Source: Macrotrachela quadricornifera (lineage: Eukaryota > Rotifera > Eurotatoria > Philodinida > Philodinidae). From it: 64,000 nucleotides of DNA. Made by a program: the position numbers and the translations under genes. Below the pieces are notes generated by a model. The model made no database searches. It saw nothing but the letters and a program-made list of their open reading frames with translations, and was not told where the DNA came from. The stretch covers positions 319,167 to 383,166 of the forward strand of contig JAJEKB010020913.1 of the NCBI GenBank assembly GCA_022393335.1, in the 5' to 3' direction. Positions 1 through 11,387 of this stretch are shown here, in pieces; position 1 is the stretch's first letter; the number at the start of each line of letters is the position of its first letter.

Positions 1-3000
1 CTAGAGAAATAGTTTAAATGTCATTTCTAAACTTTGACTTTTACTTGAATATGTTTTTTTGTAAGACTAGCTTCAATTTGATCCATAAGTTGATTTGTTT
101 GCTCACAGTCCTCCATACTAGTTGTAGTCTTCTTTTCAAATTCGATCCATAACTGTTTGAGGTCATAAAGATGCCTTTGAGAAAAAAATCGTATTTTTTG
201 TGATGTATTATAGTAGTAGATCTCACTGTTTGTTGATTGTTTGTGCTTGTTTTAATTGTTGTTCATATTCATCGAATTGTACCATGAGTGTACATCCAAA
301 TGTGTCTTGAGTAGTTTTTAGAAGATCGAGCGATGTTGTCATTTTTTCAATATTTTGTTTCAATGTTTCATATTTCAAAACTACAAAATAAAATATTTTT
401 TTTTGCTTAGCTATATATAATCTTTCATGAGTTCTGCCTTAGAAAAGTAAATATAGAGTGAAATGGCTATGATCCACAAGTGGAATTGAGAACCTCAATA
501 CATAATGTTTAGTGTCCGTCTGTGCTGGGTCAAAGGTGAAAGGTCAAATAAGGCTATAAGGCGGCTATATCAGGGTAACCATAGATCCCCAAGGGATACA
601 GTATGAAAGTGCCCATAGGTCATCAAGGCTTATACTATCTACGAACGACAAAAGTGTTGCGAATCGTATTTTTAATGGGTACTTCCATCAATAGTAAAAT
701 ACAACAAAACACAAGGTTTTCAGAAAATTGTTTCGTCTATGAATCTTTATAGAGCTCGTTGTACTGATCATGTTTGTAAAAAAAAATTTCAAATTTACTC
801 AAAAAACCGACGGTGCTAGAGTCAAAATACTGATAAACGCCAATTAGCGTTCACGAGGGAACTATCCCAAATGGTTAATCGCTTTTAATCTCAGCCTCTA
901 TGCATAAGGTAGACCCCAATGAGGTATGAAAAACCCCAAAAGAACAAATCCCCATAGGGGTTCTTCTTGGAGTTATAGGCGTTTTACTGAAATTTTACTA
1001 TGGAGTATGGTATATAGTAAAAACTCGAAGTATTGTAGTTTAATCTAAAACTTTGCCCATAGAGTGGTCTACTAATTCGTAGAATGTCCTGAAAATTTCA
1101 GCTCTAAAGAACGTCTTCTTCATAACGTGTTAAAGTCTAAAAAAGCCAAGAAATATTTTGGAAATTGAGTGAGTTTTAGCCGGCTGAATACGTTATGAAG
1201 AAGACGTTCTTTAGAGCTGAAATTTTCAGGACATTCTACCAATTAGTAGACCACTCTATGGGCAAAGTTTTAGATTAAAATACAATACTTCGAGTTTTTA
1301 CTATATACCATACTCCATAGTAAAATTTCAGTAAAATGCCTATAACTCCAAGAAGAACCCCTATGGGGATTTGTCATTTTGGGGTTTTTCATACCTCATT
1401 GAGGTCTATCTATCGCCAACAGATGAGCCTTAAAGGGCTTGGACACCTAAATATGTTCCCTCGTTAGTTACTAGTAGCTAAGTAACTATTCAAGTTACTA
1501 GTTACTGTAACTAGTAACTAAAGTACCGACTGTACTTAGGTACGCAACTTTACAAGTAAGTGTACGATACTCTAATTAAAGCCCAAACTTTGTAGTCGAT
1601 AAAGACTACTTTAGATATTAGCTTGATAGTATCTAAGTACCTATCGAAAATTGCTAGCCGGTGCGTCCGCTTCTCTATTGGTCGAGAAACTGGCCAATCA
1701 GGTTGCAGGAAATTGGAATTTACTTATTGTATGGGTAAGCGAGAGGGGTTTTATGGGGACTTTTCCAGAGCACCCTTGATAACCCCAAAATGACCCGAAA
1801 AATCATATGGTGCGCCCCTATCTTCATGGAGAAAAACTGCCTCGAAATTTGGTTGGCTGAAACTGCTTAATATAACAGCCAATCAGAATTCGAGGCTTTT
1901 TCTCTCCATGAAGATGAGGACGGACCATAGGGTTGTTCGGGTCAATTTGAGGTTATCAAGGATGCTCTACAAAAGTCCTCAGAGAATCTCCAGCGGTTAT
2001 CCATGAAATAAGCGAGTTACGATTTGCTGCCATCTGATTAGCCAGTTTTTTGATCAATAGAGAAGCGGATGCAGCGGCTAGTAATTTGCGATAGGTACGT
2101 AGATATTACAAAGCTTGAAGAGCTAAGGTAGTCCTTACTGACTGTAAAATTTGGACTTTGATTAGGGTATGGTACACTTACTTGTAGAGTTGCGTATCTA
2201 AGTAAATTAGTTACTTTAGTTGCTAGTTACAGTAACTAGTAACTAAGTAACTTAAAAGTTACTCGTTACTAGTAGCTTAATAACTAAAGTAGTTACTTTA
2301 CTTAGTTACTTTTTTTTAAAAGTAAAGTATATGTGCCATCCCTAGTGACAATCACGAATAGCAGAAGTTTTTTAGTATTTTGACCCTAGCATTATCATTT
2401 ATTGAGTAAGTTTTAAAATTTCTTTTACCAGAATAATCAGCACAACGAACTCCACAAAATTCCACAAACGAAACAATTTTCTAGAATCGTTGTGTTTTTT
2501 GCGGTTGACTATCCACGAAAGTACCCATCAAAAATACGATTCGCAATACTTTTGTCGTTCGTAGTAAACCAGTAGTCATAGGTTCTCAAGAGCTGTTATC
2601 TGAGGGACCCATAGGTCCGCGAGAGCTATATTATGGGAGCATCTATAGGTGATCAAGAGCTATTATATGGGAGTAGTCATAGGTCCACAAGGGCTATTAT
2701 ATGGAGGTACACATAGGACCTTAGTGGCTATATTATGGGGGTACCTATAGATCCTCAAGAACCGCTATATGGAGCACTTATATGTCTTCAAGAGTTGTTA
2801 AATAGGAGTAGTCATATGTTCCCAAGAACTATTATATCGAGTGCCCATAAGTCGCCAAGGGCTATTATATGAGGGTACCCATAAGTAGAGATCAGCGGTT
2901 CCAAAAAAATGGAACCGAGAACCGAACCGGATCCGAAATTTTCGACTTTCTCTTATCCGGAACCGAAACCGAAACCATGAAATAAAAAGAGATAGAACCG

Positions 3001-4869
3001 GAAGCGGACCCGTTCGAGCCGAAAATTATTTTAATTAAAACTAGAGTCATCTATATCTTGACAGGCTTGTATGGCTTCCTCTCAACAAATTATTTTACCT
3101 ATTTGAAACAGTGAATCGTAATCTTATTACAAATAAATAAATAAATATTTTCGTTTATATTGAGACATGTAGTAAGAGTGAACAGACACATTTTATTTTA
3201 AAGTTGTTTTTATAGTTTTTGTTTGCTCATATTAAATGACTGAGGTAAACTCAGTTTTAGTAATAATATGGATAATTCTTCATTAAGAAAAGAAACTATT
3301 ATACAGCTAATAAAAAATGATGCTACAAGTTTAGCATTTGTAAAACTGAAAACGGCATCCTCATGTGTTTGACTGAACTTTAGTTACGTATATGTCAATA
3401 ATAAAAACCAAGATTTTGTATCTTGTGATACATGTAAAGATATTCTACGTCATACATCAACAGATGGTACGAGTTCTATGATAAAGCATCAGAAAACGTG
3501 ACATACATCTAACGAAAACAATCAAAATGAATATTTGAATATTAAAGAACATTTTCGTTCTCAAACGTCTCAACTCATTTCACCGAAAACGAAAGAATCA
3601 ATAACAATGAAAATGATATTACTTTTTGTGTTGCTGGTTGTGAAAATAAAAAAACTGATGCAATAGAATTTTTTTAGAACTTGTAAGATAAATAATTTCA
3701 TCTGAACGTATTATATTATAGTGTTTTTTCTTATTCTTTCACTTTTGCTCTTACCCTTTGAAGAAGTTACTTTTAATGTAAAACCACCGGTTCCTAGAAC
3801 AGATTTTGGGAACCGAAAACGGAACCGCTTTTTTCCATTTTTGCTAACCGGAAGTGAACGGAAACCGACGGTTCTAGTTCGGTTCCGGGTATTTTTAGGA
3901 ACCGCTGATCTCTACCCATAGGTCCACAAACGCTATTATATAGGAGTACTTATAGGTCTTCAAGGGCTATAAGGGGTAAGGCATAAGGCTGCAGGATAAG
4001 AGGATAAGGCTATAAGGGGACAAGAATATAAGAATAAAGGGATAAGAGGCTTAGGCTACAGGGGCATAAGTGATAAACTAAAATAGTATAAAGAGATGAG
4101 GGTATAGGTGATAAGTAGATAAGGCTGCATGGGATATACGGGATACGCGAATAACAGAATAAGTCTATAAGAGGTAATACCACAAGAGTGTAAGGTTACT
4201 AGGGGCAAGACTACGAGGGTATATGGCTATAAGGTCTTTCTATATATAATGCGAACTGGCTGATTGTCTATTACCGATTCAAGGCTAAAGAACAAATGTG
4301 AAACTTTACAGGAAAAAGAAACCTCCGTGCAGTATGCACAGGCTCACGCTAGTGCTTTATAAGGTTCAATAATGAAGTAGTAAAACAACTAGTTTTTTCA
4401 AATGGTATTCAAAAATTGAGATCAGTCTTTCGACTCCTTAAAACTCTAACGTAATAGGATGGAATGTAAATTAAAATAACAATGAAGATGAGGCCGAATT
4501 GAGTAAGATTAATGTCATCATTGGATAATTTCGAATGTAAAGTTATAGACATATAATGATCTGTGTTAGTAGACTATGAGACATTATTGTAATTTTTTTG
4601 TTAATGAATTTAAAATGTTCTGACTAGTTTTATTTACCAGTTTGTTGATGTAGAGAGTCAGTTTTCGTTTGAATCATTGCTTTCGTTTGAGAAAATTTGT
4701 CTGCTTGTTGATGCTTTTCAATGCATGTTGCACATTCTGGATATTGACAGTACTCACAAGCTTTTAGTTCTGTATTTACTTGACATCCAGTACATTTTGC
4801 GAAAATAACAGGGGTAGCTAATGTTACGTTGGATTGCTTTGTCTGTTTATTTCCTTTTTTTCGTGGCAT
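1..4869 (-). CDS. B-box zinc finger / coiled-coil protein, 5' three exons, partial
   Basis: Three exons join in frame: 4638-4869, 227-380 and 45-174. All have GT..AG borders with matching phases (1, 2, 0). A further acceptor lies at positions 1-2, so the gene runs off the left edge. The product starts MPRKKGNK and has a basic head. It then carries a B-box-like zinc site (CTGC, then CEYC, CATC and a following His) at about residues 26-48. A Gln/Lys/Glu-rich coiled coil follows, as in TRIM/RBCC-like proteins that use B-box and coiled coil for protein-protein contacts. The two small introns are 44 and 52 bp. The first intron is 4257 bp and filled with transposable elements. Family assignment is good. 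The specific role is unknown. Confidence 0.75.
909..1408. repeat. Near-perfect palindrome P1 inside the composite element
   Basis: Arms of about 220 bp (909-1135 and 1188-1408) pair almost perfectly around a spacer of roughly 50 bp. They include GGGGTTCTTCTTGGAGTTAT and its complement. The high arm identity suggests it is younger than the outer arms or kept alike by gene conversion. Confidence 0.85.
1465..2280. repeat. Imperfect palindrome P2 with GTTAC-rich outer stems
   Basis: Two arms of about 400 bp meet near 1868 at a sequence reading CTCCATGAAGAT on one side and ATCTTCATGGAG on the other. The outer parts of the arms are built from short self-complementary blocks such as TTACTAGTTACTGTAACTAG. 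They are diverged by several indels. Confidence 0.75.
2886..3914 (+). mobile_element. Internally deleted hAT element
   Basis: Terminal inverted repeats of 17 bp are perfect: TAGAGATCAGCGGTTCC at the left and its complement at the right. They fit the hAT TAGNG-type end. The flanks CCCATAAG (2878-2885) and CCCATAGG (3915-3922) are an 8-bp target duplication with one mismatch, the hAT size. The 1029-bp element keeps only the 5' part of a transposase, so it is non-autonomous. It sits in the minisatellite within intron 1 of the B-box gene. Confidence 0.85.
3268..3590 (+). pseudogene. hAT transposase N-terminus with BED zinc finger, broken
   Basis: From the ATG at 3268 one frame gives a typical BED finger: an S-x-V start, a CDTC zinc pair, G-T-S-S-M and a KH pair. 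Two in-frame TGA codons fall where BED fingers usually have Trp and the last Cys. The catalytic DDE part and the C-terminal dimerisation domain are absent. It is a relic with no expected function. Confidence 0.75.
3976..4637. other. ATAAGG-rich degenerate repeat, then plain intron sequence
   Basis: From 3976 to about 4235, irregular copies of GGATAAGG/GGCTATAAGG recur without a fixed period. The remainder up to the donor at 4636-4637 shows no ORF, RNA gene or obvious repeat. Confidence 0.5.
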
Positions 4870-6469
4870 ATCAACGTCGCATAAAAGGGACTATTGTATG
4901 TCGTTTTATCTCACGTTTTAGTCAATAAATGCTTCCAATTCTTTTTTCTTTTTCTCTGCGACGAATTTTTACGTAGCTTCAGTAATGCCCTAAAATTTTC
5001 TAAAACATAACATAAAACAGCAAATATTATATCTTTTTATATAAGTCACTTAAAGTCACATTCTTTGAGTACATTCTCAATATCAAACTATCAACTCGTC
5101 GTCTTCAAGCTCTTGAAGTTACATTTATGATCAATATCAATATAACAATAAAATAACTTTCAAACTTTGTGAAGCACCAACTTACTCTATGTACAATTGC
5201 TAAATTGAATTTATTTTTATAATTTTCCTCTAGACGAATTTTATGAATTTATTATATGTGTTGACCATCGGTATTTATTGTGTATGCAGAATAGCGATAA
5301 AAAATGAGTAAGCAAAAATTGATTTTATTTTTTTCTTTTTCTTATCGTAGTAGTTGATGAAATTACTCTGTTAGATGCTAGAATGTTACTGACAAAGCAT
5401 TAAGGGAGAATGTTTTGTTCTTTTTTCTTGTTTTATTTTGAAGAAAGAAAAACAAAATGCATTAAACAAAGAGTTTTTTACACGTTTCTTCTTCTATTCC
5501 ACATCTATATACATTACGACATATTGTCGGCGAATGATCATATTTTTATAGACTTGTTTACTATGAAAACATTAATCACGGCTTTACAAATCATAGAGAT
5601 ACCGTCCCGCTTCCTGAAAAAAGATTATTTCCAATTCTGTACCATTTTTTTTTAATTAGTGCCTGGCTATTATAATTACCATTTCATCATCAGTTATATC
5701 CTTGACAGTTTTCAGACGAGAAAAAGTTAATAAAGCAATAGCATATTAACTTAGACAAAAAACGAAACTAATGGAAGTGAGAACATCACAAAAGAGCAAG
5801 AAGTTCAGCCACGAGAATAACACTTGAGAGACAAAAAATCTCAATTCAAATGTTAGTAGTTTTATACCAATAGATGTAAAGTAAAGAAATATTTTTAAAA
5901 AAAGAATAAACGATTTAGAAAAATAGTGATCGAAAAGAGTAATAATGATCGCTACGTCATTTAGAAGAATGAATATGAACTGCGTAGAACTCGTCGTTTC
6001 TATCAAACTGAATAAAATTTTTTCGACATTTATTTTAATTCGATTGACTGATGTTTTTTCAATTTCAAGAATAAATTAAGTTTACTCTAGCCGAATCGTT
6101 TACCAACTTCATAACATGTTTCAATCAGTTGAAGCAGCTGTGTATGACCTCTTTTATTCTCTCTTCCTCTTCTTCTGTTTCGTGTATTTGTATACATAAC
6201 GCACTACTCATGTATTGTTCATTAGTCAGTCAATGATTGACGACTTATCCTTTTCTTTCATCTTTTCTCTCTCTCTGTATGTTTTTTTTCACAAATAAAT
6301 AGAATAATAAATGATAAATCTTTCTCAAACCGTTACATTTGGCAATCACACGACAATCAGTAAGTTTGATACAATTTGCTGAAGGTGTTATGCCATTGAT
6401 CTTCATTCTGAGGAAGTACTCTGCTTCAAATTGTAGCGTGTGTAGCGACCGGATGCATTGTTATTTTTT
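4870..6469. other. Intergenic, upstream of the B-box gene
   Basis: No convincing gene. The section 6140-6340 has a pyrimidine-rich tract (CCTTTTCTTTC then CTCTCTCTCT, followed by an ATAAATA-rich stretch). It resembles the leader of the F-box gene at 8550-8660 and may be a decayed copy of that 5' region. Confidence 0.4.
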
Positions 6470-7610
6470 GTGGGAAAGCGAAAATTGGTCGAACGAAAAA
6501 TGATAGAACGAAAATTAGCCGCCGATAATTGGTCGCTACGAAAATTAGTCGCTATGAAAATTAGTCGCTACGAAAATTGGTCGCTACGAAAATTGATTGA
6601 TACAAAAATTAGTCGACAAATTTGTAATTAGAGAACAAACTCTTCATAAAAAATACTGAGTGTCACTTTTCAGTACATAACAGTAACAATAATTATTTTA
6701 ATAGATCAATGTTAAACCAAACAAATTATTGAATAAATACTAGTTGGAACGATAACAAAAAAAAATAAAAATAGATACAAAAAAGCTCATAAACACAAGA
6801 AAAATAATCTGATGGATATCAAAACTTGATATGTTTAAAGTTTGAAACACATGCTACAGTATTATCTGAAAAATTCATTAAACAAATATAAATCACAGTT
6901 CATGTGGATTCATTATAGTGAATACCACGATCACGAATTTTTTCTTTAAATACTCGAATTTCATTTGAAACAGTATTTCCAAGATGATTGTGATTATTAG
7001 TTTCATGTAAAATCGTGGTATTAACAGAATCACTATGAGCTCGACGTTTACATTTAAGCGTTCGAGTAGATTCATATTTCCAATCAATTTTCTCGTCAGC
7101 TGTTTAATCAATAGTATAACTAAAGTCATTACAAAGTAATAAAGTTTTGTTTCTTTGAGTTTTACTTAATACAAATGGTGATATCTTAGCGAAAAAGAAG
7201 CTGATCTACTATAATATGTTGATTTACATAAACTACGAACAATCTACTAATCTAATCGTAAAGAAATTAAACTTATTATAGATGTATTATTAAGAGAATT
7301 TATTTTTCTTTACAGTAATTGAAATCCTATATGGGTTCATATAGATCAGAGAAAAAGAATTCTTAATGTAGGATAATATGGAAAATCTATGCATTATTGT
7401 TTTTGTTATTTTGTCGTTATTATTTAATTTATTCGTGTCAATTAAGTTTCGTTTTCAAACATTCTTTTATATAGTTATGAATGTGTAGATTGTTGTGCAT
7501 AGCGACTAATTTTTGTATCAATCAATTTTCGTACCGACCAATTATCGGCGGCTAATTTTCGTTCAATCATTTTTCGTTCGACCAATTTTCGTAGACCCAA
7601 TTTTTGTGAT
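6470..7610 (-). mobile_element. Decayed Mutator-like element with inverted, subterminally repeated ends
   Basis: The left end (from about 6477) and right end (to about 7600) are inverted copies containing CGAAAATTGGTCGAACG and TTAGCCGCCGATAATTGGTC. Inside the left end, a unit of about 17 bp, GTCGCTACGAAAATTAG, repeats four to five times; the right end has fewer copies. The interior encodes a FLYWCH zinc-finger relic on the minus strand. FLYWCH fingers commonly accompany MULE transposases, so I assign it to the Mutator superfamily. No MULE catalytic domain remains. Confidence 0.65.
6900..7185 (-). pseudogene. FLYWCH-type zinc finger relic
   Basis: Reading minus from about 7185, the frame gives an F-V-L-S-K-T-Q start, then DWKYES and LKCKRRAH, and finally HETNNHNHLG. 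This is the spacing of a FLYWCH finger (Trp, Cys-x-x-x-x-His core, terminal H-x-H). One in-frame TAA interrupts it upstream of the Trp, and the frame ends at 6900. The usual downstream MULE transposase domain is missing. Confidence 0.7.
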
Positions 7611-8671
7611 GGACTCTTGCGTAGAATTTGGTTCTATATAATTTGTTATTAATAATGATAACTTCTGGAAGTGAAATTAGCTTAAAGTTTATTTAATTAA
7701 AATCTTTTTTCTTTCTCTGTAGAATGATGTTTCAAAACTCTCAAAAGTTTGAATTTTCTTAAATAACTCATTTTCCAGATCATATCTCATTCTCTTTTCT
7801 GTCCCTAACGTCCATTAGCTTTGTTTATAATCTAAATTTCATAGGTAGAACTGACAAGCACATCTTAATAGTCTTTTTTTCTGCCTTTGTGTTTCCTTTT
7901 CGATTATCATAAAGCAAATCAATCAAATGACCAATAGTTTATAATACAACTCATAATCATCATTATCAATCGTTCTTATAATCTTCCAAATATTATTCAT
8001 TTGAACTTGTCCGATTATATATTTATAACTCAAGCGATGACAATGATTTAGTTTAAGATGTAGAGGTGATAGAGAGAATTCGGATACAGTGACATACTCG
8101 TGGAATGTAGCAATATCACTGAAGATCAACAATTGTACAAAAGGCTGGCTAGTTCGGATTCGACTGTGTGTATTCCCAACCTACTTTTCTAGTAATATTC
8201 GTATGTACCATGCTGCGGCATTTCACACTTATTTATTCTTCAGTATTTTATTCTGTCTTTTTATCATATCAAGTTAAAGAAACAGTCCGCATTCATTATA
8301 CTATACTTTTGTTCACAATCAAGCGTTTTATTCTGTTTTATTAAATTTCTCTTCATTGCTCGTTGTCTTGGCTACTTCTTGTTTAATATTTTTTGTTTTA
8401 TGATACTCATGCTGGATCACTCGTATCGTAACAATAGGGCGTATGATGGATAACAATCCGTCAATTGTTCATGTCTCTTTCTCTCTATCGAGTGCTCATA
8501 TAAAAACAATGTTCGTGTATTCGTTATTAGTCGTTAATTAGTCATTAACTAACAATTCATCCTTTTCTTTCATTTTCTCTCTCTCTCTCTGTTGTCTTCG
8601 TTTCATGAATAAATGAGAAATTCTCTCGGAACCATTGTCATTACTATGTAACATCAACTCTTTTTTTTCTA
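7611..8671. other. Intergenic / 5' region of the F-box gene
   Basis: No gene recognised. The 3' part (8550-8660) is CT-rich and ends in a polypyrimidine tract with an AG at 8671-8672, just before the F-box start codon. It looks like a splice acceptor of a 5' UTR intron. Confidence 0.4.
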
Positions 8672-8686
8672 GATTTTGACGCAGCA

Positions 8687-10474
8687 ATGACAATGAATAA
8701 GACGATACTGGAATCGTTATCCAACGAGTTGTTCATTGATTTATTCGAATTATTTGACGCAGTTGATCTTCTTCGTTCATTTCATGACCTCAATACTCGC
8801 TTTAATTCTTTATTGTTTATTCATTTTCGAACTTATCGCGTCGATCTTCGCTCGATATCTAAAGAAGATTTCAATATTTTCTATCGAAAATACCTTCTAT
8901 CATTAGTAAATCGAATAATTTATCTTCGAATCTCCGACGATGATGATACGTCATATCAATGTGCGCATTTTCTATCTGCTGGTTTGACATTAGGTCGATT
9001 CAATAACCTTCGTTCTTTATTGTTATACAAAATTAGCTCGGATCCAAAGATTAATCAATTATTTTTTTCCGACTTATATCGTCTTCATCATATGACATAT
9101 TTGAAATTTATCGATTGTCGATTGTCGATTGTCGATTGTCGCACGTCGATAGGAATGATTTTCAAGGTGTAGTTGATCAAATTTGGAATCTACCTAAACT
9201 GACTCATTGCTATTGGAATTTTGATTTTAAAGGTACAACCTACTTTTGTACACCTAATTTCATATCGACATCATTACAATACTTGACTATTCGTAAAAAT
9301 TAGTGGCATTCGTATGAATTTGCCGGTTTATTATAGAAGACACCTCAATTACGAAAATTTTGTACATCGTTGGATAGCTATGAAGAAGATGATCGTCCTC
9401 TTAGGCGTGAATTTATACCATTGCCTAAGAATCTATCGGTTAAAAAAACTAGTCCTATTTGAAATACGTTTACAACGTCTAATGACCAATTTATTCCAAT
9501 TATTATCGAATGTCAGTCATCTTAAAGTCGAAATATTCTCTCTTAACCTGAATGGACATCAATTGGAACAAATAATTATCAATTATTTATCTCAATTGAA
9601 AATTTTACAATTGAAAGTGGATCTTCATCTTTATGGATCAATTGATGGTCAAGATAACGAAGAAAGAGTTGATAAATACCTTGCTCAATATCGTTCTCCG
9701 TTTTGGATTGAACATCATCAATGGTTTATTCGATGTCATTGGAGATTATGGATGGAAAATCTCTCAATTTGTCTTTATACATTACCATACAAATTTGATT
9801 ATTTTCCCATTTTGGCCAGCGATTTAAATTCTAATACAAAATCGACTTATCCAGATGTAATGCATTTTTCTTATGATTCTATTCGTAACATACGATATGA
9901 ACTGTGGTTGTTCAATAACGATATGTTGACCCATATCCAACTCACCAATATCAAAATATTATCTGTTCAACTTCCAATTGATCATCGATTTCTGTTGAAT
10001 ATTCCCAAACTTGAAAATTTATGTTCATTCGTCGTCAAAATCCCTACGACAAATTATCAATCGCACTTACAAATATTGCTTGATAATGTACCTTATCTTT
10101 ATTCACTAGCATTTGAATCATGGACTACTTTGACAATGCCACCGTATCGATGTACTAGCGCATCAGTTTGTCGATTAGATTTAGAAGGTTCTGATCAATC
10201 AAGTCATGGACATTGCTATGATACTAAACAATGTATAAAATTGAGTCGATCTCCATTGGGTATTCAATGTCGAGTGCTAATCATCGAAATAGAAGATGTA
10301 GAGAGCATTGTGGCATTAATTTATTACATAATTAATCTGCGAACACTGCGTATTTCATATAAATATGATAAACGTACCAATAAATATAACTTAGTAGAAC
10401 TGTTACAAAATTGTTTACCGTCAACATGGACTGTTACTCGATTTTGTTATGGAAATTTTCTCATTCAAACGTGA
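8687..10474 (+). pseudogene. F-box / LRR-like protein with two compensating frame breaks
   Basis: The N-terminus (first 45 residues or so) reads as an F-box: LESLSNELFIDLFELFDAVD, then DLLRSFHDLNTRFNSLL. Such proteins are substrate adaptors of SCF ubiquitin ligases, binding Skp1. The long rest is leucine- and isoleucine-rich with irregular LRR-like segments, as in the expanded bdelloid F-box family. Reading begins in one frame (8687-9172), moves to a second frame within a tandem 7-bp repeat (TCGATTG x4, about 9110-9140), and returns to the first near an A5 tract at 9294-9298. The last part, 9314-10474, is open for 386 codons. Both breaks lie in slippage-prone DNA, so they are either true lesions or consensus errors. 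The joined product would be about 595 residues. Confidence 0.7.
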
Positions 10475-10773
10475 GTTCTTTTTTTGTATATGTGTTTTGT
10501 TAAATAGAGCACTCAAAATCTATCTCATGTTTGTTGTAAATATAATTGTACGATTATTACTGTGCATAATTTTTTGTCTCTGTTAACGGTATGTACATAA
10601 TTGATCTATATCGATTATACAAATAAAGATTTGTTATTCTCCTCAGTCTTTTTGTAATTATATGTAAGTTATCTCTCTATAAGAATAAATAAATTGAATG
10701 ATTGAAAAAAATGTTTTTTCAAATAAAATTAATATTTATTCTGAATAATGAGTTGTATTTTCAATTCGCTTGT
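10475..10773. other. 3' flank of the F-box gene
   Basis: AT-rich, with several AATAAA-like motifs (for example around 10621 and 10686). No gene. Confidence 0.4.
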
Positions 10774-10978
10774 TGGCTCTCAATATGAATAAAGAGAAAC
10801 CGTATACAAGCTTATTTATTGCAATGGATAGTCTCTTTTCTTTCATCTATCTATCAGTCGTTTGCAATAGCATTGTTAGCTGCCCCTACTGAAGTGATTA
10901 AATAAATGAAAGAAAAAATTCCATCTGTAGCAACAAATAAGCTTGAATATAGTCCCTTTTTATACATGTTGAGAGCCA
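10774..10978. repeat. Short palindromic MITE, 205 bp
   Basis: The two halves are inverted copies. The ends read TGGCTCTCAA and TTGAGAGCCA, and the stems share AAGCTTATTTRTTG and the TTTCTTTCAT block. There is almost no spacer. No coding potential and no clear target duplication were seen. Confidence 0.75.
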
Positions 10979-11387
10979 GTAAGTGAATAGGGAATAAGAT
11001 TTATTATTTGTATTATTTAAAAATATATATATATGTAAGGTCGATTATTTATAATATTTTCAAAGATCAGTTTCTGTATCATTCATTGAAATATATATTT
11101 TCAAATAACTAAAACATTATTTTATAATTTTATCTATTTCAATCAAGTCAATTTAGAAAATATTAGTATTAATAATATAGAAAATAGCTTGATAAATTTT
11201 GATTAGTCTCACAAGTCTATCTGACATTTTGATTAAAATATCTATAATAATAAAGACTAAATTTTTATATTAATTGATTCACAGCTTTCACTTTATATCA
11301 CAAAACATAAAATAAAACTAAACCGATAATTATAAATTTAATTTAATTTTATAATTAAAATGAGTGATGATGATATGTAATATTATA
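10979..11387. other. AT-rich spacer
   Basis: Very AT-rich, with no ORF and no repeat that stands out. Confidence 0.5.

Larger units (their letters stand above)
639..2564. mobile_element. Composite inverted-repeat element, 1.9 kb
   Basis: The outer arms of about 210 bp at 639-850 and 2345-2564 are inverted copies of one another. They begin CTACGAACGACAAAAGT and are roughly 75-80% alike by eye. No coding sequence was seen between them. The interior holds two further separate palindromes. No clear target-site duplication could be defined (a TA at best). It is probably a non-autonomous DNA element or an element that was itself invaded. Confidence 0.7.
555..3975. repeat. Degenerate minisatellite, split by two insertions
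   Basis: A loose unit of about 33-36 bp, built on CCCATAGGTCCACAAGGGCT then ATTATATGGGAGTA, repeats at 555-638, 2565-2885 and 3915-3975. The three blocks are pieces of one array, interrupted by the palindromic element (639-2564) and by the hAT derivative (2886-3914). It lies inside intron 1 of the B-box gene. Confidence 0.7.

Noticed and set aside
5410..6006. ORFs of 81 and 86 codons
   Set aside because: Phe/Ile/Leu-rich frames typical of AT-rich noncoding DNA.
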